Shown here: positions 43,473 to 53,614 of the stretch, one piece after another
Layout: the number at the start of each line of letters is the position of its first letter
Numbering within the stretch: position 1 is the stretch's first letter
DNA from: Agapanthus africanus
Taxonomy: Eukaryota > Streptophyta > Magnoliopsida > Asparagales > Amaryllidaceae
Direction: 5' to 3'
NCBI GenBank assembly: GCA_030015575.1
Contig: CM057338.1
Span: 828,436,353 to 828,500,352, forward strand
Length of the DNA stretch: 64,000 bases
Program-made: the position numbers and the translations under genes
The notes under the pieces: generated by a model
Told to the model about the DNA's origin: nothing
Databases searched by the model: none
What the model saw: the letters and a program-made list of their open reading frames with translations, nothing else

Positions 43473-44146
43473 TTGATGATAAAAGACAACCGAATGAACT
43501 TAATTCCTATTTCTCCTGAACCATAATCCATCCCCGAACTGGAACAAGTTCCTTTCGAGTTCGTATATAACCATACGATGGAGTATCCAATAAACTGTGG
43601 ATCTTCGTAGTGATACGGAGTGTCCTGGAGAAATACAAAGGTGATTTTAGGATTGGCGAAGGAATACTTGGTTTGGTCGTGAATATCTGTTGCAATTTAC
43701 TTTGCCCTCTTACTAATCCCTTTCTTTGTCTTAACCTAATACCTTCTGCACACCATCATTATGCTAATTGGTTTTCTTCATTCCCTACCGGTCGGCACCT
43801 GCCTATGGTTTGGAAGAAGACTATCCAATTTGCGTAATAGGTGTACTATCTCCTAAACCAAGGAGTACTCGCAACTTGAGAGAAGGTAAAAAGGAAAAGA
43901 CAACTGAATAATCCTATCCGTTTTCTCCAGAACCGGAAACCATCCTCGAATAAATTCCTTCGAGTTCGTATCTAACCATACGATGGTTTGGTCCAATGGA
44001 AGTGGACGTTCGTAATGATACGGGGTGCCCTGGAGAAAAGGGTAAAAGTAGGAGTGGCAATGAGGTTTGCAACTCTGACAATCCAAAAGCCAGTGTTAAG
44101 AAGGTTCGGTCAACTTGGTCTCTGAGTCAAAGTCTTAGGGTCGGGT
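43473..44146 (-). other. Unrecognised segment in the gag position of G
   Basis: It follows the leader's CT-rich end, where gag should begin, but the start codon is ATT and the frame stops after seven codons. I find no Gag motif. It contains two diverged copies of a sequence of about 180 bp (next entry). Open frames at 43853-44086 and 43507-43695 read through the two copies but resemble nothing I know. Confidence 0.6.
43478..44066. repeat. Diverged direct repeat, two copies about 412 bp apart
   Basis: 43478-43660 and 43891-44066 share AAAAGACAAC, TTCGAGTTCGTAT.TAACCATACGATGG in pieces, TTCGTA.TGATACGG.GT and CCTGGAGAAA, about 75% identical by eye with small indels. Confidence 0.75.
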
Positions 44147-44462
44147 CAATGGTCGCTGCCGAAGAGAGAGAGAAAAGAAACACTCAGCGTGCACTCTAAC
44201 CTAGATCAGAATGGTTACTAATTTATCTAATCTGGAAACTTCCCACTGTACCTCAAATTCTCCTCCAAACCTGAAAGAAGAATTAGTCGGGATCACCCGA
44301 GGAGTAAACCAACTCATCAGTGGGAATCGGGATCCAACTATCACCGCATGATAACGTGACGGAATCCGCTTACGTCATCACACTCCAGAAGGTATGCGCA
44401 TATCTGGCAAGTTTCAGTTCTTTTGAAACTCCCGATGAGATTTTTACCCCATGCTCTTATGA

Positions 44463-44658
44463 CCTTGGCGTGAGGTCAAAATATCATAAGTCACATGTCA
44501 AGTTCTACCCGTCATTATCCAGGTTAATTTGAATCCACCCGTACATACCCTTGACGTAGGCCAAAATAGTAGTACGACTGTCCCAAACCAACGCATCTAT
44601 CTATGCAACAGATAAATACCCGGCAGCTACCAATCACTATGCCTTGGCGTGAGGTCAA
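44463..44658 (-). repeat. Triplicate stem-loop motif of leader G
   Basis: On the minus strand the first and third copies read TTGACCTCACGCCAAGG, the middle one TTGGCCTACGTCAAGG, close to the version of H. Confidence 0.7.
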
Positions 44659-45102
44659 AATACATAGCTTGAATACTACCGAATATTTAACTGAAATGAC
44701 GGAGGGCTACGAATGGTTTCTGGCGAAAACCTTTAACGTAATGAACTTGATATCGTTGAAGGAACGGATAGCTTTTAAAAATATTGTGACGAGAACCGTT
44801 GCTAAAGAGGTCACTCCCGGTGAAGGGATCTCGGCTCTTTCCCCGTAGAATGAGGTGCAGGATATTCCAACTGAATACCACGGTGCAAAGCAAAAGTAAT
44901 CGGCTATAGTGAAGTCATTGCCCTGACGTAAACTTTTTGTCCAAGGGGTCACTCCCGGTGAAGGGATCTCGGCCCTTGCCTCGTCGACTGAGGAGCAGGA
45001 TATTCCAACTGAATACCACGATGCAAAACAAAAGTGAACGTCCTTGCAATAACAGCTTTTGAAAAGTGTTCCAACAACATCAGATTAGGTCTGTTTTTAA
45101 CT

Positions 45103-45124
45103 TGCATTGATCCGAATCAACGCA
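45103..45124 (-). other. Leader stem-loop after GATGGGAC (G)
   Basis: On the minus strand TGCGTTGAT TCGG ATCAATGCA forms a 9 bp stem with one G-U pair and a UCGG loop. Same place as the hairpins of A, B, C and H. Confidence 0.65.
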
Positions 45125-46207
45125 GTCCCATCAATTGATCACACCACAAAGAACGAAAATATACTGATGTACGTATATGCCATCCGCATTCGCCATTGGG
45201 TCCCGTCATTACCCGTTAGGTTAGCTAACTAACGACAGAGCGGGGACTGGACTAGCGCGGATGCAAAACATATACAACATCTACTAATATATATACCAAT
45301 ATATTATATTTCGCTCAAGGCGTGAAAAGAAATGCAACATCACAGAGAATGAACAGCATCACAGAAACAATACAGATATCTGGGATCCCCGGGTTTCACA
45401 GAGCCACTGCTGAAACCCGACGTTCCCCTGGTCGTGTGGATAGCCTGTGCAATGAAATCCTAGACCCCTACGGGCGCGGAAAGTTACCCGCCAAAACCTG
45501 AAGCGAGGCAGCCCCCTTCAGCGCCGTGAATGGACCACCCAGCACTTCACGGAATCCGATAACTTGGGCACCCCTCCTGGGTCAACCTGTACCCCCTACG
45601 AGTGCGGCGAATAGCCCGCCAATCCTAGAGTGAAGCCTCCTCCGTCCCAATGCCATGAGATGCGGGCTTGCTGCCCTCTAGAACCCGGCTATCCGTGCAC
45701 CCCTCCGCGGGGCAATCCTAGTACAGAAAGTAAAATATACATACAACGGGTACATCGACCGCAACCAGGTCGTGCCCCAAAATAATAATACAATCAGGCG
45801 GTGACGGCAGTCCACATGTCGGACGCTCGCCCCGCAATATCAAATGTACATAATACAACCACAACTGTACTAGCATTGCATCCAGGCTATCCCCCACGAC
45901 CGATCCGTAACAACACAGCAAAAACAGAACATCAACGTGAAAGTCACGTTCGCAAATCCGTCTAACCGGGCTATAGCAGTTAGACCGGATTTACCGATCG
46001 AGTGACATTCACGGTCGCAGATATAATGTAAATACAGTGAAAAATGTGTTTAAAATATCCGATCAATCAAAATTTTAACAAGTGGGCCCCAAAGCAATAC
46101 TGTAGCAGTTAAAGAAATTCTGGGCCCAATGTTATTATTCCAAAACCCCTAAAAACAGCCCAGAAGCCCACTGGAGAAAATTGACACAGTGAGCTCATTA
46201 TAGTGCG

Positions 46208-46248
46208 GCGGAACCGCGGCCCAAAGGGGGGTTTGGCCGCGGTTCCGC
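46208..46248 (-). other. GC-rich hairpin after primer-binding site (G)
   Basis: GCGGAACCGCGGCCCAAA and TTTGGCCGCGGTTCCGC pair with a single bulged C. It lies about 214 nt downstream of the primer-binding site in G's direction. Confidence 0.7.
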
Positions 46249-46450
46249 GCTCCAACTGTGGCATCACTCAGTCGAATTTCTACAGTGGCCTTACAATTTC
46301 CAGTACATCAATTTTCTGCAACCTGAAAAATTTTTGGAGACTGAAAAATTCTGACAGAAAACTGATGTGAAGACAATACGGGTTTTGGAACATTTTATCG
46401 ATCGGAACTGAAAAACACATTACACAAAGCTAGACTAAGTTAATGGGGAG

Positions 46451-46462
46451 TCTCTGATACCA
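46451..46462 (-). other. Primer-binding site of G
   Basis: The minus strand reads TGGTATCAGAGA; the last base departs from the GC ending of the other elements. Confidence 0.88.
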
Positions 46463-46463
46463 C

Positions 46464-48730
46464 TGCTAGTGCACGGCGGCGCCCCGGCCGTCAATCCGAC
46501 GGCCAAAAGCGGAAGCGGTGATAAACTTAAATTTTGCGGACTTAGCAAACCGGCACCACCGCGCACTAAACACCCGGATCGAACCATTAACAAGTCTAAG
46601 CTAACTACAAGATAGGGAATAGAGATATACCGACGATCCAAGTCCTCCGGTCTTCTTGTCATCGTCCCGATCTCCTGCGGAATGACCCGTCTCCTCCTCG
46701 TCGCCGGAAGTGCACCACATCGCCTACTTCTTTTACGGGCTCCCACCTCAATGCCGAGGCAACTTGGGCACGAAGCTGGCTAGTCGACGTGCCCAAGGTT
46801 TGCTGTAGAATGCGTAGTACTCAAGTCTCACTTTGGGGTTCATGGAGATTGCCATTGGAGGAGGAAATGATATAATCTTTTGGAGGAGGAACTTGTGGGA
46901 TTTTGCAACATGAAATGAGCTAAAAACCCCACCAAAAAAAATGGGACAGCCCCCACTCAAATGTGGCCGGCCATGACATGAAGAGGGAGAGAGAGTGTGT
47001 GTGAGAGGGAGTGAATGTATCAAAAGATTATCCATCTCATAATGCAAGAGAGAGAGGGAAAAAGACTATCATGCAAAAACATGATAACATGCTAAAAACC
47101 AACACTCCACCACAACCATCATGATATGCAAAGTCAAGCCATCATGAAAACTATCATGAAGCAAAAGTCAAGTCATGATGAAGACAAGAAGTCAAGGTCA
47201 AAGAATGGCTATCATGATGCAACAAAAAGCAAAAGCCCCCTCCACAAATACTTATTTGCAACAATGCAAATAAGCCCTCCTCCACCAAACTCCGGCCAAT
47301 GAACGGAACAATGGAAATTGGCCGAAACGGAAAGCAAACTGGCAACTCCAGAAAACTGGTCCCGTAATAAATTACAGGAAAACCCCGATACTGTGCATAC
47401 ACACCCGCATTTGTATTCCGACCGAAATACAAATGCAATGAGACAAAATCTACACTGTACTATACTAGGATCCGGCTTAAACCAAAGCCGGCTAGTAATA
47501 TCCGTTCGATCCTGATCCGTGCAATACCGCACGTATCTGATCGAACCCTGCCATATAACCATACGGCTTATAGTACAAACTGTCCAATCCTGATCCGTGC
47601 AATACCGCACGTATCTGATCGGACCCTGCCATATCTCCATACGGCCTCTACAACCTTTCGTCCGAAAGCTGAGTAACTGAATGTGGGGGACTCTAAAGAC
47701 TCATCAACACCTTGGTTGTGGATTTAACCACTAGCACGTTAGAGGTATAAGCCAATACATAACGGGCTACCAGGTATTGACCAAAAGGGACGTCTGTGAG
47801 CGAACTCAGCCTGACTCCCTACTGAGCCTGTCAGTAACAATATCCGTACAGTCCGGTCCGTTCGTCTATGAGTATCGCATGGCGGGCCTAGAGGGTTGGT
47901 AAAAGTCAGACCCCCAAAAGCGGTACAAGTCGTGTCGGAGTGTAGCCCAGAACACCCTGAGATACTACTGGAATACCTACCAGTAAATCTCCTTGCCTCG
48001 GCCGAGGGCTTCGTGTAATGGCTCTCCTAGACACAGCACGACCTCACCCCCAATACCGGGAGAGACGAACCCCTGAAGATACGCTCACTGCCTCCATGTG
48101 GCTCGGGACTGTACCCAACTAAAACCTGTTTGCACGACTCCTTTGAGCCGTGGTAGGGTAGTAATCAAAGTACAGTGGGAACTCACACGAGACAAATGAC
48201 GATCCCCAGGTCGATGAACTAACCTGCACACATGTCACCAGGGAACTGCCATCTGACGTCTGGTATATGACCAACTAGCATGTTCCCGGCGAGTCCTGTC
48301 CGGTGTACTCATAACCCAATGAGCACCTGTATACATCTTAGGTGATCCAACTGACACCAGTGGCTTGTGAGACCGGCCACCGCCCCTCGTCGGGGTCTCG
48401 ACTGTATACACTAGTCTACTATGGAGAATCGATGCCCTGTCTCGAAACTCTCACGACTAGGGACCTTTTAAGGATATGCTTATAAACCCCCAGCTCCCAC
48501 TTATATGATCGCCCTCATACTGCTGGTGGTCAAGCAAGAATCCTAGGGGCTCTATCAACGTGTAATAGCGACGTGTCAGGTCACTTAAAGCAGTACACGA
48601 TGATAAAGGTAAACCAGATAGCATACTATCATCTCGAGTAAGACTGTCCTACCGGGATAGGTCCTCCCTCAATCATTGCAATCACGTACCTGTGATCCAA
48701 TAATTGACTCTGAGGGCACTATCTCCAACA
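46464..48730 (-). repeat. LTR of G
   Basis: 2267 bp, beginning TGTTGGAGATAGTGCCC and ending GTGCACTAGCA in its own direction. Part of it (about 47850-48450) is recognisably related to the LTRs of B and C. Contains a 78 bp tandem repeat. No gene seen. Confidence 0.9.
47509..47645. repeat. 78 bp tandem repeat in LTR of G
   Basis: ATCCTGATCCGTGCAATACC begins both copies (47509 and 47587), and each can fold as GTGC/GCAC within CTGATCCGTGC..GCACGTATCTGATC. B and C have a smaller duplication at the same place. Confidence 0.75.
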
Positions 48731-49958
48731 TGGTTGGACCTGGCGGTTATCCGGAGGATACTGACCAGAGTCGATGGATAGATTTGGGCGTCCTGCCGGG
48801 GCTGAGGGCCGATACCGCAGACAGAGCCCGCGGGCCGATCCGGACTGACGGAGCCCGATATATGAGGATTTATGTGCCGATGCTGGGCACAGTTTTCATG
48901 ATGTTTTCGAGTGCCGATGCTGGGCACTCCGGTTCCATGATTTTGACGTGTCGCGAGGGACACGGGTGGGTTATATCCTCATATTTCCATGCACAGGTTT
49001 CATGATATTTACTTGCATGATGGTTATTGTCATTGGGTGACGAGTGGACGGGATCCACGTGTGTGCAGATTTGATTACATTGATCATACCTCATACTCAT
49101 GACATGCTATTACCTGAGGCACTAGCACGAGCAATTGGCATTACACTCATGTAGAGATTACATTGCCAGTTTAGCATGCTTCAGCTTTATTCATATTGAG
49201 GTTTATTTATATCTGATCGTATTGACCTAGGATGGGTCATGCATTCGATCTCTGCTTGTAGATATTTTCTATTCACGAGTTGGCAACTCACCCCCGTTGT
49301 GCCCCAGTCCTTGCAGGTTTTTGCCGTACAGATTCCATAGCGGCATTTCTAGCACACTGCTTCCTTATGGGTGACTTGCTTGGATAGGTGGGTTCTTTTG
49401 TATCAGAACCGCCATTGTTCATGTATCATTTATTGTATCTAGAATTTCCATCAACCAAAACTTGTATATTGTTTCAGACTTAGAAAACAGTGTTGTTTTA
49501 TTTCGACCTTAGAGTCGCGCTTGTAGTATTACGGTTTTCTGGCTGTTTTGAGTTTCTTTTTTTTGGGTTTTGATCCTCGCCCTTTGGCGTTGTATCTTAT
49601 TATTGCTTGCGTGGTTGTGACCGTCGATGGACGAAGAGCTAGCTCCCGCTTGGGGATGCCTTTTATCATTTCATATATATTATTCTTGTTGTACCCCGTT
49701 CGGGGCCAGTTTTTACAAAGGAAACTCTGCCGAAATTTTCAGGAAAGGTTACACATTTTAAAAAAATGCATATTCGGCTTAGTTATTTAAAAACTTTGAT
49801 TTCCAAACATGATTTCCTTACTTTTTCAAAAACAGTTTTCCTTATTTACTCTTTAAATGGTTTTAGATTGCTGGGCTTTTGGCTTACTTGGATCAGATGG
49901 GGTCCTATAGACTTCATATGGTTCAAGGGCCAGTCACGTGCTCTTTCGGGTCATGACA
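48731..49958 (+). repeat. 5' LTR of F, last part
   Basis: It matches 55634-56861 base for base in length with about five differences. It ends GGGTCATGACA. Confidence 0.94.
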
Positions 49959-49962
49959 AAGT

Positions 49963-49974
49963 TGGTATCAGAGC
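49963..49974 (+). other. Primer-binding site of F (tRNA-iMet)
   Basis: TGGTATCAGAGC after AAGT, as in D. Confidence 0.9.
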
Positions 49975-50790
49975 GCTAGGTTGACCTTGGTTCGAGTCTA
50001 AGTTTGACTATGTGGAGCCTAGGGCGTTATCTATATAAGGAACTTAGGCTTGACCTTACGGAACTTAGACTTGGTCGAGGGGGTATTAGACCCGAACTTT
50101 CGTCGTGTAGGATGACCCTTGGTTGATGGAATAGGTGACTAAAGTAGAGTGACGTACCGTTGGTATGTTCCGCGGCATACTTATGACACGCCACTCCGCT
50201 TAAGAAACCTTAGGTTGTACATTTCCTTGCATTGTGTCATATTCCTTCCTATGATCTATCTTCATCGATACTGGTTATGGTTTTGCTGCCGCGATTGCAC
50301 GGGCAGAGTGAGCTACGGCTCTAGTTGTCAGCATGAGCTCGTCGCGGACGAGGACTGACCGGGGCGTGATTCCAGAGACATACGGTTGCATTGAGGCTTC
50401 GTATTTTGTGTTTCCGCACTATGGGCGTTTGACAGATCGCTGCTGTGAGATTTCTAGGATGTACCGGACGGTACCAGAGGATTGAGCCACTGATAGAGGC
50501 CAGCCAGGATGTGATGACCGTTGATGTATCACTTATTCATGATGGTTGAGGCGCTGCTTAGCGTACCGACGAATGAGCCAGTTGTTGCTGCGAGTGATGA
50601 GATATCGCCCAGATGATTGGAGCTACTGCAGCATGAGCATATTCTTAGAGATGTGATAGTGAGTCGCTAGTCACCGAGGATTAATGACTAGGACATGTAG
50701 TTCGTTCGCTTACCCCGATGCGAGGTCATCAGATAGATTGATTCCAGCTAGAGGCGACTTCACGCAGATTCGTTGAGAGTCGATTGAGAC

Positions 50791-51108
50791 GATCGAAGGT
50801 CAGGAACCCATTTTCCAAGTTTAAAGTATACGGAAAGACATGCAGGTGATTCTATGGACCCTCTAGAAGAATAAAACCCTAACTCGACTTAATGACCGTG
50901 TGAAAGCCTTTGAACCTTAGGGTTTGCGGCAGTTCCTCGGCGCCATTAGTGAGGCTTGGGTTTGCCCTTCTACGGCTGGACCACCGACGCTGTGGCATGT
51001 ACTCGATACTATTAAACTGTACCCGAGATGTTGAGCTCTTGGGGGATTGTGAGGTTCTGACGAGTCGATCGGATGATTCGACATCATTCGGATATCATGT
51101 GATGGGAC
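50791..51108 (+). repeat. Block shared with copia A/H leaders (copy in F)
   Basis: Collinear with 34403-34722 and 621-943; its middle (CCCTTCTACGGCTGGACCA) is closest to E and H. Confidence 0.85.
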
Positions 51109-52115
51109 ACTGCTTGGGAGACTCCAGATACGAGCATAGCCGTCGGAGCGCAGTCTGTGTAGCCATGATGAGATGAGTCCGAACCAGTCGATAGTGGAGC
51201 AAGGTGGAGTAAAGAGTTTGCACGAGATTTCGACGAGATGACGTTCCACTCCGCTGACATCAGAGATGCGATATGCACGCTGAGGACGTGTTCGGCTAGA
51301 TATCTTCTACTGAGTGATGAAGATACTGAGTTCGTGATTTCGAGTCCGTGTTAGAGACTTCGGGTGGACCGTAGCCGAGGACATTGCAGTGTGCAGATAA
51401 AGACGCGACGTCGAATGGTCGATGATACAGACAAGCGGGACAAGAAGTTCGTGCGAAAGGCAGACGAGCTGTTACTACACCCCGTTAAGATTAAAGGCCG
51501 GACATGCATACAGAGGCGCGGAGATGCGACCAGCTTCCGAGGAGATGTTGTACTAAGGACGCAGAGGTCCAGAGAGCGAGAAAAGATTACGCCAGAGTAC
51601 CAGCCTCCTTACAGTTTGGCTTAGGCAAGATCAGAAGAGACCTTGAGTAGGATTCCTTCCAGTACACTGCTGCAATAAGAGTTGGACCCAGGATCGGATG
51701 TGTGATATGCATTCAGAGGACCCGAGGTCGGCGCCAGAGATGTGCTGCTTTACGAGCGGTCGTGAGGATTGACCGAGAGATGACCAGGGAAGTGCAAGAA
51801 CGGAATCGTTCCTGTCAGCACACCTGACCGGGCCGATGAGCCGATGGATTGCGAGTTGGTAATCTACAGGAAAGATCAGGAACCAGAGGCAGAGGACGCC
51901 AGCCGCGAGCAAGAGGCAAGTAGATATCTTGCGCCGCTAGCATCGGATGTACCGGTACCTTCTCGACCCTGAAGGAGGGTATACCGACGACGGTAATTAT
52001 GATTTGTGATTTTGTGATTTGATTATCACGTATCCGTTGCTTTGGATTTCGGTATTTTGGGCGATCTATTCGCATGATTTAGTCTTGATGACTGAGTTTC
52101 ATGATATTTGATTTT

Positions 52116-52944
52116 GTGCACCATGGTTGCACCTACTGGGTATTTATACCTTGTACATAGTTATTACTCTTGAGCTGTTGATTGCGATTTCATGCCTATT
52201 TTATGCTCGTGATTTGATTTACGCTTCCAGCAGAGTTTTATGTAATTTTAGTGTTTTGATTTTGCACTCGGTATAGCTTATATGTGCTTGTAGTGCATCG
52301 ATATGTGTTTTGTGCCCGCAGCTGCACACGTTTATGATTTTCTTCATATCTGGATACACTTGGTGTTGCTGCTTACGTATTTGAGTTATTGCTTGGTATT
52401 TGTGCATGGGATGCACCAGTTCTATACTTCGTGCATTTGTCGCACCAGTTTTATGTTTCTTGCGTTTATCGCATCAGATTTATATTTCGTGCCTTTGTTG
52501 CACCGGATTTATATTTTGTGCATTACGATTGAACCTGACTTCGATTTGATGCCTTTCGGTATGTCGATTTTGATTGTGATATTGATGTGGATTCTTGCAC
52601 TCCGTGCTTTTGACTGGACTTACGCATATTCGACGTTGCTATTAGATTTTGTGATTCCGTGCATATTGAGTGCGCAGGGTTTAGATTTTCATTCGTGCAC
52701 GATGGATGCACCGATTTGGATTTCCGCGCATGTTGGGCGCATGTTTTGAGATACGATTTTGGTGCACACCCGATGCACTAAATTGAGATTTCTTCGTGCA
52801 TGTCAGATGCACCGGGTTTTTGGCTGTCAGGCACACACGTTGCCTATGACAGATGTTTCGTGCACACCCGTTGCACCTAGATGTTGTTTTGTGCACATGT
52901 TTAGCGCATATATGGATTTTGATTTCCGTGCGCGTCAGACGCAC
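52116..52944 (+). repeat. Array of small hairpins in core of F
   Basis: Collinear with the array of D. Typical units are GTGCA/TGCAC (52116, 52402, about 52857). Variants keep the stem: TGCG/CGCA at 52461, GTGCG/CGCAC at 52928, ATGCC/GGTAT near 52550, GCGC/GCGC near 52725, and CTGTCAGGCA with TGCC and TGACAG at 52824-52852. The interval 52133-52310 has few clear units. Confidence 0.8.
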
Positions 52945-53601
52945 AGGGTGGTGTTATGTGCATTTTTGGAATTTATTCCTTTTGGAGCAGTACATTTTTA
53001 TGATGTGGGATATTTGCTTTCATACTGAGCAGGACTAGTCAGTGGACAGTGCCTGGATATATTTTGCATGCATCGATAGTTATCGAAGGGATTTCCGAAA
53101 AGAGAGCTATAGTCTCAGTATATACCTACGTGTCCGATATGACACGAAACGTTTAAAAACAGGAAACCCTTCTAAATTGTTTTCAAAATGGTGGAACGTG
53201 CTTATTAAACAAAGGATATATATACACATATATAGTTATTTTCTTATGAGAAACGTCCGCCACTGTGCAGTGTTACGCGCATCGCACAACGACTTAAAAA
53301 GATTTGGCATACAGTTGCATCAGCTAATTACATGTATAGATTGGGTGTCTACATGTATAGTCTTGGTCCATATCATATTGATTTTGTATTGGATTTGACA
53401 TTGTGTCGTTACCATGACTCCGATGATTGCGGATGCTTGATGGAGTGTTGCTTTTGAGTTATCTGCTCAGTACTCATGCGCATGCATTGCGCTATGATGT
53501 TTTATGTATAGATGATTTCGGAGCCCCGATGACTTGGAATTTGTATTGAAATATTTTAGTATTTGGGGGTTTAAATTTAAATTCGGGGACCGAATTTCTT
53601 T

Positions 53602-53614
53602 AAGGGGGGTAGAT
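53602..53614 (+). other. Polypurine tract of F
   Basis: AAGGGGGGTAGAT lies directly before the 3' LTR. Confidence 0.85.

Larger units (their letters stand above)
44147..46450 (-). other. Untranslated leader of G
   Basis: It is collinear with other copia leaders. It has the triplicate motif (44463-44479, 44549-44564, 44642-44658), a pair of 135 bp repeats with GGTCACTCCCGGTGAAGGG (44810-45030), a stem-loop at 45103-45124, CGTTAG/CTAACG at about 45214-45233 and a GC-rich hairpin. Rows of GC-rich sequence at 45380-45720 are specific to G. No gene seen. Confidence 0.8.
43473..48730 (-). mobile_element. Truncated copia element G
   Basis: Read on the minus strand: LTR, primer-binding site, 2.3 kb leader and about 0.7 kb beyond the gag start, then a break. 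No pol and no second LTR. On the left it abuts F at the point corresponding to 54374, on the right at 55634, so one deletion can explain the loss of G's distal part and of 1259 bp of F. Its LTR (TGTTGGAGATAGTGCCC at the start) is a third family. The leader is homologous to those of A, B, C and H. Confidence 0.87.
49959..53614 (+). other. Non-coding core of F
   Basis: No retroviral coding motif is seen. It is collinear with D's core, with an extra 100 bp near 49985-50095. Contains the shared block and the hairpin array. Confidence 0.85.

Noticed and set aside
51364..51624. 86-codon basic frame in core of F
   Set aside because: Not open at the corresponding places of D and E; composition reflects AG-rich sequence.
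52303..52749. 148-codon hydrophobic frame within the hairpin array of F
   Set aside because: Runs through the hairpin units, is interrupted in D, and its Tyr/Phe/Leu/Ile-rich composition follows from the T-rich repeat.
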